From: VRUE01 sp963702175
Lineage (GTDB): Bacteria > Actinomycetota > Thermoleophilia > Solirubrobacterales > 70-9
Assembly (NCBI GenBank): GCA_963702175.1
Contig: OY969721.1
Coordinates: 372,001-436,000, forward strand
Direction: 5' to 3'
Length of the DNA stretch: 64,000 nucleotides
Numbering within the stretch: position 1 is the first letter of the stretch; each line of letters opens with the position of its first letter. The notes beneath the pieces were generated by a model. It saw only the letters and a list, made by a program, of their open reading frames with translations. It had not been told where the DNA came from and made no database searches. Below, piece by piece: positions 22,018 through 30,350 of the stretch. The position numbers were made by a program, and so were the translations under genes.

Positions 22018-22968
22018 TCAGGAACTGACCTTACTTGGCTCGTCAACCTGCTTTGGCGCCTCGACGAAGTCGAGCCACTCCAGGTACTCCTCGGCGCGGC
22101 CGCAGAGGGCGTCTTCGAACTTCGCCTGCAGGTGGCGGGTGATCTCGCCCGGCTCCCCCAGTGGGTGGTCGTCGATCTCGCGCACCGGCACCAGCTCGGC
22201 CGCGGTGCCGGTGAGGAAGACCTCCTCCGCCAGGTAGAGCTCGGAGCGGGCGACGTCGCGCTCGACCACGGTGTAGCCGAGGTCGCGGGCGATCTGGATC
22301 ACCGACTTGCGGTTGATCCCGTCGAGGATCGAGGCGACGTGCGGCGGGGTGACGATCTGGCCGTCACGGACCAGGAAGATGTTCTCGCCCGAGCCCTCGC
22401 AGACGAAGCCACGCTCGTCGAGCAGGATTGCCTCCTCGTAGCCGGCGTTGGTCGACTCGGTCTTGGCGAGAATCGAGTTGAGGTACTGGCCCGAGGCCTT
22501 GGCGTGTGGGACCAGCCCGCCGGGGCCGATCCGGCGCCAGCTCGAGATCTTGGCGCGGATGCCGTGCTTCTTGCCCTCCTCGCCCAGGTAGACGCCCCAG
22601 GGGAAGGCGGCGACGATCACCTCGACCGGAGCATCGGTCGCGTAGAGGCCGAGGTTGCCGTAACCGCGGAAGGCGAGCGGGCGGATGTAGCAGGAGGCGA
22701 GGCCGTTGCGGCCGATCAGCTCCCGCGTCGCGGACGCGATCTCCTCGGTCGAGTAGGGCAGCTCGAGGTAGTAGAGCTCGGCCGACTTGGCGAGTCGATC
22801 GAGATGGTCCTGGTGACGGAAGACCGCCGGCCCGCGCTCAGTCTCGTAGCAGCGAATCCCCTCGAAGACGCCGGTGCCGTAATGCAGGGCGTGGCTGAGG
22901 ACGTGTGTCTTCGCGTCCTCCCAGCGAACAAACTCGCCGTTCTGCCAGATCAGCTCCGCCTGCTCCAT
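22018..22968 (-). CDS. ilvE: Branched-chain amino acid aminotransferase
   Basis: This fold-type IV PLP enzyme of 316 residues makes the final transamination to leucine, isoleucine and valine from glutamate. HAKASGQYLNS near residue 155 contains the PLP lysine, VFEGIRCYET is the N-terminal signature, and CEGSGENIFLV and TGTAAELVPVR complete the phosphate-binding and specificity loops. The start is strongly supported by a TACTTT hexamer exactly 7 bases before the ATG. It lies between leuB and cimA on the same strand; the 117 bases after its stop contain no feature I can name. Confidence 0.95.
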   Translation of the reverse strand: MEQAELIWQNGEFVRWEDAKTHVLSHALHYGTGVFEGIRCYETERGPAVFRHQDHLDRLAKSAELYYLELPYSTEEIASATRELIGRNGLASCYIRPLAFRGYGNLGLYATDAPVEVIVAAFPWGVYLGEEGKKHGIRAKISSWRRIGPGGLVPHAKASGQYLNSILAKTESTNAGYEEAILLDERGFVCEGSGENIFLVRDGQIVTPPHVASILDGINRKSVIQIARDLGYTVVERDVARSELYLAEEVFLTGTAAELVPVREIDDHPLGEPGEITRHLQAKFEDALCGRAEEYLEWLDFVEAPKQVDEPSKVSS

Positions 22969-22975
22969 GTCCGGG

Positions 22976-22981
22976 AAAGTA
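22976..22981 (-). promoter_or_regulatory. Candidate -10 box of ilvE
   Basis: TACTTT ends 7 bases before the ilvE ATG. It lies in the 17-base gap after the leuB stop. Confidence 0.5.
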
Positions 22982-22985
22982 TGCC

Positions 22986-24059
22986 CTAAGAAAGGAGCTC
23001 GGCCAAAACCGCTTCGGTCATCTGGTCCGTTCCGACCGTGTCCTCCCCCGCCGCTGCCAGGTCCGGGGTGCGGTGGCCACGATCAAGGACGGCGTCGACC
23101 GCGGTCTCGATCTTCTCGGCGTCGTCCGGACGATCGAGGCCGTGGCGCAGCATCATCGCCGCCGAGAGGAAGGTCGCGAGCGGGTTGGCGACCCCCTGGC
23201 CGGCGATGTCGGGGGCGGAGCCGTGGACGGGCTCGAAGAGGCCGGGCTCGCCGTCGGCGCCGAGGCTGGCCGATGGCAGCATTCCCAGCGAGCCGGTCAG
23301 CATCGCCGACTCGTCGCTGAGGATGTCGCCGAAGAGGTTCTCGGTGACGATCGTGTCGAAGTCCGCCGGGCGGGAGACCAACTGCATCGCCGCGTTGTCG
23401 ACTAGCAGGTGGTCGAGCTCGACGTCCGAGTAGTCCGGCGCGAGGTTGCCGACCGTCTCGCGCCAGAGCCGCGAGGTCTCGAGCACGTTTGCCTTGTCGA
23501 CTGAGGTGACGCGCGGTGTGCGGTCTGTTCCCTCCGCCCGGCGCCGGGCCGCCTCGAAGGCGACGCGGGCGATCCGCTCGATCTCGGCGACCGAGTACTC
23601 GCAGGTGTCGTGGGCGACGTCGCCGTCGCGGCCGCTCTTGCCGAAGTAGATGCCGCCGGTCAGCTCGCGGACGACGAGCAGGTCGGTGCCGGCGATCCGC
23701 TCCTCGCGCAGCGGGCTGGCGCCGACCAGCGCTGGGCTCGGGCGCACCGGGCGCAGGTTCGCGTAGAGGCCCATCCCCTTGCGCAGGCCCAGCAGCCCCT
23801 GCTCGGGCCGGGGCGCGTCGGGATCCGTCGTGTCCCACTTGGGGCCGCCGACGGCGCCGAGCAGAACCGCGTCGGCGGCACGGCAGACCTCCAAGACCTC
23901 GTCGGTGAGCGCTGTGCCGTGGGCGTCGATCGAGCAGCCGCCCATCAGGCGCTCGTCGAACTCGAACTCGCCCAGCGCCTCGAGCAGGCGGCGGGCGGAG
24001 CCGATGATCTCGGGGCCGATCCCGTCGCCGGGCAGGAGGACTATGCGAGGAGCGCTCAC
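22986..24059 (-). CDS. leuB: 3-Isopropylmalate dehydrogenase
   Basis: LeuB oxidatively decarboxylates 3-isopropylmalate with NAD in leucine synthesis, and the analogous citramalate-derived substrate if CimA feeds isoleucine. From GTG 24059 the protein has 357 residues and begins SAPRIVLLPGDGIGPEI. LLGAVGGPKWD, RELTGGIYFG and NLFGDILSDESAML are the family's substrate- and metal-binding motifs. An upstream in-frame GTG at 24071 would overlap the proposed -10 and is less likely. It sits 21 bases after a methyltransferase gene. Confidence 0.95.
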   Translation of the reverse strand: MSAPRIVLLPGDGIGPEIIGSARRLLEALGEFEFDERLMGGCSIDAHGTALTDEVLEVCRAADAVLLGAVGGPKWDTTDPDAPRPEQGLLGLRKGMGLYANLRPVRPSPALVGASPLREERIAGTDLLVVRELTGGIYFGKSGRDGDVAHDTCEYSVAEIERIARVAFEAARRRAEGTDRTPRVTSVDKANVLETSRLWRETVGNLAPDYSDVELDHLLVDNAAMQLVSRPADFDTIVTENLFGDILSDESAMLTGSLGMLPSASLGADGEPGLFEPVHGSAPDIAGQGVANPLATFLSAAMMLRHGLDRPDDAEKIETAVDAVLDRGHRTPDLAAAGEDTVGTDQMTEAVLAELLS

Positions 24060-24069
24060 AGCGGGGCGC

Positions 24070-24075
24070 ACTCTA
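24070..24075 (-). promoter_or_regulatory. Candidate -10 box of leuB
   Basis: TAGAGT reads toward leuB and ends 10 bases before the preferred GTG, leaving at most a few untranslated bases. Confidence 0.35.
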
Positions 24076-24080
24076 TGCGG

Positions 24081-24854
24081 CTATGCCGCCGCACGCGCGT
24101 CGATATTGAGGCGCACGTAGTCGAGGGTCAAGGGCTTCTCGGACCGATCGAGGATCGCTTCCGCAAACGGCCGGCGTAGCTCGCCCGGAAGGCGGGCCAG
24201 GTGAGGCCCGAGCGTCACCGTCATCACGAACTCGAGTGGCTGCTCGGGGGTGACTGGCTTTGGCTCGAGCCAGCAGCGGGCCTCGGCGAATCCGGCCTCG
24301 AGCAGCTTTCGCTCCGTCTCCTCTGGCGCGGCGAAGTTCCAGATGCTGGTCATCTCCTCGAAATGAGGAGCGAACTCCGGCAGCGCCATCACCGTCGCGA
24401 TCTCGCGCGCGTAGCTGGCGACGTTGCCCTGGCCTCCGCACTGGGCGAACAATCGACCCTCGGGGTGCAGCGCCGCGCGAAGGCGCCGGAAGAGGGCGTC
24501 GTGATCGAGGATCCAGTGGAAAGTGGCGGTGGAGAAAATCAAGTCGACCGGCTCGTCGATCTCCAGCTCCGCAAGGTCCGCAACAAGGTAGGAAGCGTCG
24601 CTTCCCAACCGCTGTTGCGCCTTGGCGATCATTGCCTCGGAACCGTCGACGGCGAGCAAGTGGCCTGCGGGAAGGCACTTCGCCAACTCGGCGGTCACCC
24701 GTCCGGAGCCACAGCCGGCGTCCAGCACGGTCTCGTCGCCGCGCAGGTCGAGCCTGCCCAGGACCTCAACCCCCCACTGGTACTGCGGGTCGGAGACGGC
24801 ATCGTAGGTCTCCGCGTCCCACTCCAGCGGGCCACTGTTGATCGATCCGCTCAT
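24081..24854 (-). CDS. SAM-dependent methyltransferase, trans-aconitate methyltransferase-like
   Basis: This 257-residue class I methyltransferase has VLDAGCGSGRVTAEL (motif I, about residue 43), an acidic residue at the end of strand 2 in LLAVDGSEAMI and FSTATFHWILD, which resembles the Tam (trans-aconitate 2-methyltransferase) and UbiE-like groups. Tam methylates aconitate-like acids to protect aconitase. A link to leuC/leuD, which are aconitase relatives encoded next door, is attractive but only an inference. It lies 8 bases after leuD and 21 before leuB on the same strand, so it is probably co-transcribed. Confidence 0.75.
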   Translation of the reverse strand: MSGSINSGPLEWDAETYDAVSDPQYQWGVEVLGRLDLRGDETVLDAGCGSGRVTAELAKCLPAGHLLAVDGSEAMIAKAQQRLGSDASYLVADLAELEIDEPVDLIFSTATFHWILDHDALFRRLRAALHPEGRLFAQCGGQGNVASYAREIATVMALPEFAPHFEEMTSIWNFAAPEETERKLLEAGFAEARCWLEPKPVTPEQPLEFVMTVTLGPHLARLPGELRRPFAEAILDRSEKPLTLDYVRLNIDARAAA

Positions 24855-24862
24855 GGCAGTCG

Positions 24863-25423
24863 CTACAGCGCGGTGGTGACCGGGCCGCGATCGCCAACAC
24901 TCTGCTCGAATGAGTCGATCGCCGCCCCGTTCTCCAGCGTGATGCCGATGTCGTCGAGGCCGTTGAGCAGGCGGTGCTTGACGTCGGACTCGATCTCGAA
25001 CTCGAAGACCCCGGCGGCGCAGTTCACGGTCTGGTCGTCAACGTCGATCCGCGCCTCCCCCACCTCGGCGACCACCCGGCAATGCTCCTCGTCGAGGACC
25101 ACCGGCAGCAGCCCGATCTTGGTGCAGTTGACGTAGAAGATGTCGGCGAAGGAGGGGGCGACGACCGCCTCGAAGCCGAAGTCCTCGAGCGCCCAGGGGG
25201 CGTGCTCGCGCGAGGAGCCACAGCCGAAGTTGCGACCGGCGAGGAGGATCGGGTTCGGCTCCAGCTCGATCTCGCCGTCGCGGATCCAGTCGTAGAAGAG
25301 GAACTCACCGAAGCCGGTCCGCTCGACCCGCTTGAGGAACTGCTTGGGGATGATCTGGTCGGTGTCAACATCGGCGCGGTCCAGCACCGAGACCTTGCCC
25401 TCGATCACGTCTATCGGCCTCAT
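24863..25423 (-). CDS. leuD: 3-Isopropylmalate dehydratase small subunit
   Basis: LeuD is the swivel-domain subunit that pairs with LeuC to isomerise 2- to 3-isopropylmalate. The start is the ATG at 25423 (MRPIDVIEGKVSVLDRADVD), giving 186 residues; the longer open frame upstream is a shadow of leuC. DTDQIIPKQFL and GCGSSREHAPWAL are the signature motifs, the second contributing substrate-binding Ser and Arg. It begins two bases after the leuC stop, so the subunits are made together. Confidence 0.96.
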   Translation of the reverse strand: MRPIDVIEGKVSVLDRADVDTDQIIPKQFLKRVERTGFGEFLFYDWIRDGEIELEPNPILLAGRNFGCGSSREHAPWALEDFGFEAVVAPSFADIFYVNCTKIGLLPVVLDEEHCRVVAEVGEARIDVDDQTVNCAAGVFEFEIESDVKHRLLNGLDDIGITLENGAAIDSFEQSVGDRGPVTTAL

Positions 25424-25425
25424 CG

Positions 25426-26811
25426 CTAGCTCCAATCCCTGATGTCGACGAAGTGCCCCTCGATCGCCGCCGCTGCGGCCATCTTCGGACTGACCAGATG
25501 GGTGCGACCGCCCTTGCCCTGGCGTCCCTCGAAGTTGCGGTTCGAGGTCGAGGCGCAGCGCTCGCCCTCCATCAGGATGTCGGGGTTCATGCCCAGGCAC
25601 ATCGAGCAGCCCGCCTCGCGCCATTCGAAGCCGGCGGAGCGGAAGACGTCGTGCAGCCCCTCGGCTTCGGCGCTCGCCTTCACCTGCTGGGAGCCGGGAA
25701 CCACCATCGCCCGCACCGAGCTCGCCACCTTGCGACCGTCGACGATCGCGGCGGCCTCGCGCAGGTCCTCGATCCGTGAGTTGGTGCAGGAGCCGATGAA
25801 GACGCGTTCCGGGGCGACCTCGGTCATCGGCGTGCCGGGCTCTAGCGCCATGTAGGCGAGAGCGCGTTCGGCTGACTCGCGGTCGGCGGGCGAGTCCATC
25901 GCCGCCGGATCGGGGACCGCTTCGGTCACCTCGACCACCATCCCCGGGGTCGTGCCCCAAGTCACCATCGGCGAGATGCCCGAGGCGTCGATCTCGACCT
26001 CGGTGTCGAACCTGGCGCCGGGGTCGGTCGGCAGCTGGCGCCAGAGCTCGACTGCGGCGTCGAAGTCGGCGGGCGCCGCAGGGCGGCCTCGCACCCACTC
26101 GAAGGTGGCCTCGTCAGGGGCGATCATGCCGCCGCGGCCGCCGCCCTCGATCGTCATATTGCAGATCGTCATCCGCCCCGGCATCCCCAGGGCCTCGATC
26201 GCCGGCCCCGCGTACTCGACCGCGTGGCCAACCATGCCGCCGGTGCCGAGCCGGCCGATCGTCGCCAGGATCAGGTCCTTGGGGGTGACGCCGGCGCCCA
26301 GCTCACCGTCGTAGAAGATCCGCATCGTCTTCGGTCGCTTTTGGACCATGCACTGGGTTGCCAGTACGTGCTCGACCTCGGAGGTGCCGATGCCGAAGGC
26401 GAGCGCACCGAAGGCGCCGTGGGTCGACGTGTGGCTGTCACCGCAAACGATTGTCATTCCGGGCTGGGTCACGCCCAGCTCGGGTCCGATCACGTGGACG
26501 ATGCCCTGCCGTTCGGAGCCGAGCGAGTAGAGCGGGATGCCGAACTCCTCGCAGTTTCGCTCCAGCGTTTCGACCTGCACGCGCGAGAGCTCATCGGCAA
26601 TCAGCCGCGCCGCCATCGTGCCGTCGGTGGGGACGTTGTGGTCGGCCGTGGCCAGCGTCTTGTCGGGCCGGCGCACCTCGCGACCAGCCACGCGCAAGCC
26701 GTCGAAGGCCTGCGGCGACGTCACCTCGTGCACCAGGTGCAGGTCGATGTAGATCAAGCCGTCGGAGACCGAGTGCGCCTCCCAGATCTTGTCGAACATC
26801 GTTTGCGGCAT
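25426..26811 (-). CDS. leuC: 3-Isopropylmalate dehydratase large subunit
   Basis: LeuC carries the [4Fe-4S] cluster of isopropylmalate isomerase. From ATG 26811 (MPQTMFDKIWEAH, the usual family N-terminus) it is 461 residues. GSCTNSR and CSMCLGMN hold the three cluster cysteines, and CGDSHTSTHGA is in the active site. The frame stays open to 26856, but those residues do not look like LeuC. AGGAGG lies 12 bases before the chosen ATG, a rather long spacing. It leads the leuC-leuD-methyltransferase-leuB-ilvE run and may use aconitase-like citraconate intermediates from CimA. Confidence 0.95.
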   Translation of the reverse strand: MPQTMFDKIWEAHSVSDGLIYIDLHLVHEVTSPQAFDGLRVAGREVRRPDKTLATADHNVPTDGTMAARLIADELSRVQVETLERNCEEFGIPLYSLGSERQGIVHVIGPELGVTQPGMTIVCGDSHTSTHGAFGALAFGIGTSEVEHVLATQCMVQKRPKTMRIFYDGELGAGVTPKDLILATIGRLGTGGMVGHAVEYAGPAIEALGMPGRMTICNMTIEGGGRGGMIAPDEATFEWVRGRPAAPADFDAAVELWRQLPTDPGARFDTEVEIDASGISPMVTWGTTPGMVVEVTEAVPDPAAMDSPADRESAERALAYMALEPGTPMTEVAPERVFIGSCTNSRIEDLREAAAIVDGRKVASSVRAMVVPGSQQVKASAEAEGLHDVFRSAGFEWREAGCSMCLGMNPDILMEGERCASTSNRNFEGRQGKGGRTHLVSPKMAAAAAIEGHFVDIRDWS

Positions 26812-26897
26812 AGCCGGTCGCGGCCTCCTCTGCTCTCGTTCGCTCACACTCATCATTACTGGAGATCTTGCTCGCTCACTCCCGCGTCCGGGGGCCG

Positions 26898-27527
26898 CTA
26901 GCTCCTCCTCAGCCCAGCGGCGATCACGGCCAGGAAGCGTGTCGGCTCCTCGCCATCGTTCTCGAAATGATGAGGCAGATCTGCATCAAAGGTGACACTG
27001 TCGCCTTCGGCAAGCTCGTGACGCGTCCCCTCGACGAAGAGGACCAGGTCGCCGGCGAGGATTACGGCCGTCTCGCGGCTGCCCGGCTCGTGCATCGGCG
27101 GGTCGTCACGGCCACCAGTCGTTGCGCCCGGCTCCAGCGTGTGCACCGAGACGTCGGCCCGCTGCCCGGGAAGAGGCGGGGTCACCTCCTCGAAGCGATG
27201 ACCGCCTCGCTCATAGCGGCGTCGGCTACCGGCTCGGCTGACCATCACGTGCTCGCCCTCGTCGAGCCGCAGCAACTGCGAGAGCGTCAGCTCCAGCCCT
27301 GAGGCAATCTTCTCCGCGACCATCAAGGTCGGGCTGGTCTCCCCCCGCTCGACCTGCGAGAGCATCGGCGCGCTCACCCCGCTGCGCTCAGCCAAATCCC
27401 GCAGCGACAGCCCCATCGCCTCCCGTAGGGCCTTGACGCGAGGGCCGATCGCGGGTGCAGGGGGAGCCTGTCGTGCAGCCGGGTGCCTCGGCGCCCGGGT
27501 AGCAGTGGTCGTCTCGGTGGCGCTCAT
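26898..27527 (-). CDS. XRE-family regulator with C-terminal cupin domain
   Basis: This 209-residue protein has an N-terminal helix-turn-helix at about residues 32-86 (LREAMGLSLRDLAERSG, then SQVERGETSPTLMVAEKIA) and a cupin effector-binding domain at about 125-205 (HEPGSRETAVILAGDL, DADLPHHFEND). Such regulators often control neighbouring metabolism in response to a small ligand, so leuC downstream is a candidate target. Just upstream of the start, ACGTT and AACGT (27537-27541 and 27548-27552) form a small inverted repeat that could be an autoregulatory operator. GGAG lies directly before the ATG. Confidence 0.85.
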   Translation of the reverse strand: MSATETTTATRAPRHPAARQAPPAPAIGPRVKALREAMGLSLRDLAERSGVSAPMLSQVERGETSPTLMVAEKIASGLELTLSQLLRLDEGEHVMVSRAGSRRRYERGGHRFEEVTPPLPGQRADVSVHTLEPGATTGGRDDPPMHEPGSRETAVILAGDLVLFVEGTRHELAEGDSVTFDADLPHHFENDGEEPTRFLAVIAAGLRRS

Positions 27528-27542
27528 CTCCAGCGTACGTTA

Positions 27543-28499
27543 TCACGAACGTTTGTATCTGGAAGCGGGGAGCTGCTGGCTTGGTAAGGCGAGGAGGGCT
27601 CGGAGATCAGCGGCGATCTCCTCGGGGATCTCGTGCAGGTGGCGCCAGGTCACCCTAGGGCCTCGATAGCCGGCTGCGAGCAAGCGCCGGTCGCGATCCC
27701 GGTCTCCCTCGAAGGCTTGGCGAGTCCCGTGCGTGGCATAGCCGTCGAGCTCGACGATCACCTTCTGCGCCAGCCAAAGGCAGTCGACCTGGTAGCGGCG
27801 CGAGCCGATCGTCAGCCAAGCGTTGAGCCGAGGTCGCGGGAACCTATATCGGTCGAGGAAGGCAAGGAAGTCCGCCTCCAGCTCCTCCCGAGTGACTCCG
27901 TCGGGGAGGTCACGGAGGCGACGTAGGCACTCGCGGACCGCCCGGCTACCGTGGCGGCGCGGGTAGCGCGCGAGCAGGTCGGTGAGCGATAGAGCGTCGT
28001 ACAGCCGCAGCCTTTCCACCTGGCGCAAGGCCTGCTCAACCCGACCGACCGGTTCCACAGCTGCGAGGTCGAAGAGCGTCCGGGGCACCGTCGTCACCGG
28101 AATCCCATCGCGTTCCGTTACCTCGTCTGCAGGTAGGACAGCGAAGTGGCGCCGGATGCGCCCGCGTGAGCGAGTCTTCGACGGTGCCGTCACCTCGATT
28201 GCACCTGAGGTGCCGCGGATGCCCCAGAGGGCTGCAGCCGTGCGGTGACTGAGAACCGCTTCCGGTCCACAGAAGAGCACAGCCGCCATCCACCTCGCCT
28301 CACACGAGAGGACCCGATGGCCAACCGCGTAGACGCCACGGTGCAAGCGATGCAGGCGTCCCGATCGCAGGCGCCACTCAATCGCTTCTTGCCCTGCCCC
28401 GAGAGAGAGCAGCTGTTGCCGCGTCACCACCCCATGCTGCCCTTCCGCCAAGTTCGCAATCCGCGCGTCCGCGGCACGCGTCTGCTCCAGCCCTTCCAT
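27543..28499 (-). CDS. AbiEi-like winged-helix plus DUF559 endonuclease-fold protein
   Basis: This 318-residue protein starts with a winged-helix region (about 15-65, QHGVVTRQQLLSLG and GRLHRLHRGVYAVG) typical of AbiEi-type antitoxins and ends with a DUF559 domain (about 195-310, YQVDCLWLAQKVIVELDG), related to the PD-(D/E)XK/Vsr nuclease fold. Proteins of this build are abundant in Thermoleophilia and other actinobacteria, usually as single genes without an AbiEii toxin partner, and none is present here. Whether it is an active nuclease is unknown. It interrupts the run between leuA and leuC. Confidence 0.75.
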   Translation of the reverse strand: MEGLEQTRAADARIANLAEGQHGVVTRQQLLSLGAGQEAIEWRLRSGRLHRLHRGVYAVGHRVLSCEARWMAAVLFCGPEAVLSHRTAAALWGIRGTSGAIEVTAPSKTRSRGRIRRHFAVLPADEVTERDGIPVTTVPRTLFDLAAVEPVGRVEQALRQVERLRLYDALSLTDLLARYPRRHGSRAVRECLRRLRDLPDGVTREELEADFLAFLDRYRFPRPRLNAWLTIGSRRYQVDCLWLAQKVIVELDGYATHGTRQAFEGDRDRDRRLLAAGYRGPRVTWRHLHEIPEEIAADLRALLALPSQQLPASRYKRS

Positions 28500-28561
28500 A
28501 GCCCGAGTAAGGGCAGACGCGTGCGAATTCGCCCCTCTTCGGCGACGGAAATGGCCGGAAC

Positions 28562-30148
28562 TTATGGGCCCGGGGTGCGTTCGGTGGCGGCCTCGGCGGT
28601 TGCCGCCTCGGCCTCACGGATCGCGGCCCCCTCCAAAGCGTTGGAAAGTGCCCGGACGTAGGCGCGGGCCGAGGCCTCGAGGATGTCGGTGGCGACACCC
28701 TGGCCGGTGGCGAGGCGGCCAGCGGCGCGCAGCATCACCGTCACCTGGCCGAGCGCGTCCTCCCCGCCGGTCACGGCCTCGACTGTGTACTGGCGCAGAT
28801 CGCACTCGGTCTCGGTCGCCTGCTGGATCGCGTGGAAGATCGCGTCTACCGGGCCATCCCCGCTCGCCTCGCCTACCGACTCCTGGCCGGAGGGCATCTT
28901 CACCGCAACTCGAGCCAGCGGCTCGCGCCGCGAGCCCGCCTCGACCTCGAACCAAACCAGCTCGTGGGCGTCGGCCTTCTCGCGCATCTCATCGGAGACG
29001 ATCGCCTCCAGGTCGAGCGCGGTGACCTGCTTCTTGCGATCGGCAACCTCCTTGAAGCGTTTGAACGCGGCGTTCAGCGCGTTGCCCTCGACCTTGAAGC
29101 CGAGCTGCTCCAGCGCGTCGCGCAGGGCGTGGCGGCCGGAGTGCTTGCCGAGCACGATCGAGTTCGACTCGAGGCCGACTTCGGTCGCGTCCATGATCTC
29201 GTAGGTGGTGCGCTCCTTCAGCACCCCGTCCTGGTGGATGCCCGACTCGTGGGCGAAGGCGTTGCGGCCGACCACCGCCTTGTTGGGCTGCACCTGGTAG
29301 CCGGTCAGGCGCGAAACCATGCGGCTGGTGCGGGCCAACTCACGGGTGTTGATGCCCGTGCTGAGCCCGTGCAGGTCTTCGCGAGTGCGGACCAGCATCA
29401 CGATCTCCTCCAGCGAGCAGTTGCCGGCTCGCTCGCCGATCCCGTTGACCGCGCACTCGACCTGACGCGCCCCGGCCAGCAGCCCGGCGTAGGAATTGGC
29501 CACCGCCAGCCCCAGGTCGTCGTGACAGTGAACCGACAGCTCCACCTCGCGCAGGGCGGGCGCCAACTCGTAGAGGCGGCGGAAGTACTCGGCGTACTCC
29601 TCGGGTGTGGTGTAGCCGACCGTGTCGGGGATGTTGATCACGTTTGCGCCCTCTTCGACCGCGATCGCGCAGACTTCCGCGGTGAACTCGACGTCGGCGC
29701 GGGTCGCGTCCATCGGCGAGAACTCGACGTCCTCGCAGTAGGACTTGGCCAGCACCACGGCGGCGCGGGCCTGGCCCTTGACGTCCTCGCGGTCGGTCTG
29801 CAGCTGGTGCTCGATGTGAATGTCCGAGGTGGAGATAAAGGTGTGAATACGCGGCCGCTGCGAGTCCTTGATCGCCCCCCAGGCCGCGTCGATGTCGGCC
29901 TTGTGGGTGCGGGCCAGGCCGCAGATGGTCGGCCCCTCGACGTTACGGGCGATCGCCTCGACTGCCTCAAAGTCGCCGGGCGAGGTGATCGGGAAGCCGG
30001 CCTCGATCACGTCCACCCCCAGGCGGGCGAGCTGCTGGGCGATCTCCACCTTCTCGGCGGTGTTCAGTGAGATGCCCGGTGACTGCTCCCCGTCGCGGAG
30101 CGTCGTGTCGAATATGTGGACGCGATTTGCGTCGTCTGCGGATGCCAC
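28562..30148 (-). CDS. leuA: 2-Isopropylmalate synthase
   Basis: LeuA condenses acetyl-CoA with 2-oxoisovalerate, the committed step of leucine synthesis. The 528-residue protein has the HMGL barrel (FDTTLRDGEQSPG, then SVHCHDDLGLAVANS with metal-binding histidines and NGIGERAGNCSLEE) and the C-terminal LeuA dimer domain, from about residue 385, that binds leucine. The GTG start has an excellent AGGAGG four bases upstream, unusual in this window. A Leu-rich leader peptide lies 66 bases upstream, so expression is probably attenuated by leucine supply. The last 20 residues are Ala/Glu/Thr-rich. Confidence 0.95.
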   Translation of the reverse strand: MASADDANRVHIFDTTLRDGEQSPGISLNTAEKVEIAQQLARLGVDVIEAGFPITSPGDFEAVEAIARNVEGPTICGLARTHKADIDAAWGAIKDSQRPRIHTFISTSDIHIEHQLQTDREDVKGQARAAVVLAKSYCEDVEFSPMDATRADVEFTAEVCAIAVEEGANVINIPDTVGYTTPEEYAEYFRRLYELAPALREVELSVHCHDDLGLAVANSYAGLLAGARQVECAVNGIGERAGNCSLEEIVMLVRTREDLHGLSTGINTRELARTSRMVSRLTGYQVQPNKAVVGRNAFAHESGIHQDGVLKERTTYEIMDATEVGLESNSIVLGKHSGRHALRDALEQLGFKVEGNALNAAFKRFKEVADRKKQVTALDLEAIVSDEMREKADAHELVWFEVEAGSRREPLARVAVKMPSGQESVGEASGDGPVDAIFHAIQQATETECDLRQYTVEAVTGGEDALGQVTVMLRAAGRLATGQGVATDILEASARAYVRALSNALEGAAIREAEAATAEAATERTPGP

Positions 30149-30214
30149 CGTTCCTCCTCCTTCTCTACTCCGTTCGAATGACCTTGTCTCTCGCGGCTCT
30201 CGCGCCGCCCAGCG
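30149..30214 (-). promoter_or_regulatory. leuA attenuator region with GC hairpins
   Basis: Between the leader-peptide stop and leuA the RNA can fold GGCGGC with GCCGC around a GCGAGA loop, and a C6/G6 stem overlaps the leader's last codons. There is no U-run, so attenuation might work through Rho-independent pausing, Rho, or by masking the leuA ribosome-binding site. Alternative pairing was not computed. Confidence 0.4.
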
Positions 30215-30274
30215 CTATTCCCCCCGAGGGGGGAGGAGAAGGAGAAGCGCAAGGCTGTCGAGCCGGTGCGTCAT
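30215..30274 (-). CDS. leuL: Leucine-rich leader peptide of leuA
   Basis: A 19-codon ORF on the reverse strand encodes MTHRLDSLALLLLLPPRGE, with seven leucines, five of them consecutive codons (CTT CTC CTT CTC CTC). It ends 66 bases before the leuA GTG. This is the classic design of a ribosome-mediated attenuator: stalling on Leu codons when charged tRNA-Leu is scarce would change downstream RNA folding. Leader peptides before leuA are established in Corynebacterium and Streptomyces. The ATG has only a weak GGTGG upstream. Confidence 0.75.
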   Translation of the reverse strand: MTHRLDSLALLLLLPPRGE

Positions 30275-30350
30275 TCGCCACCGGAGCTTAGCGTAGGGTG
30301 CGCCCATCTCAAAGCAGAACGAACAGACCAATTGGCTCGCTCTGTTCGCG

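Noticed and set aside
30149..30297. T-box riboswitch before leuA
   Set aside because: No T-box consensus or specifier-loop stem I architecture is visible; the Leu-rich leader peptide explains the region better.
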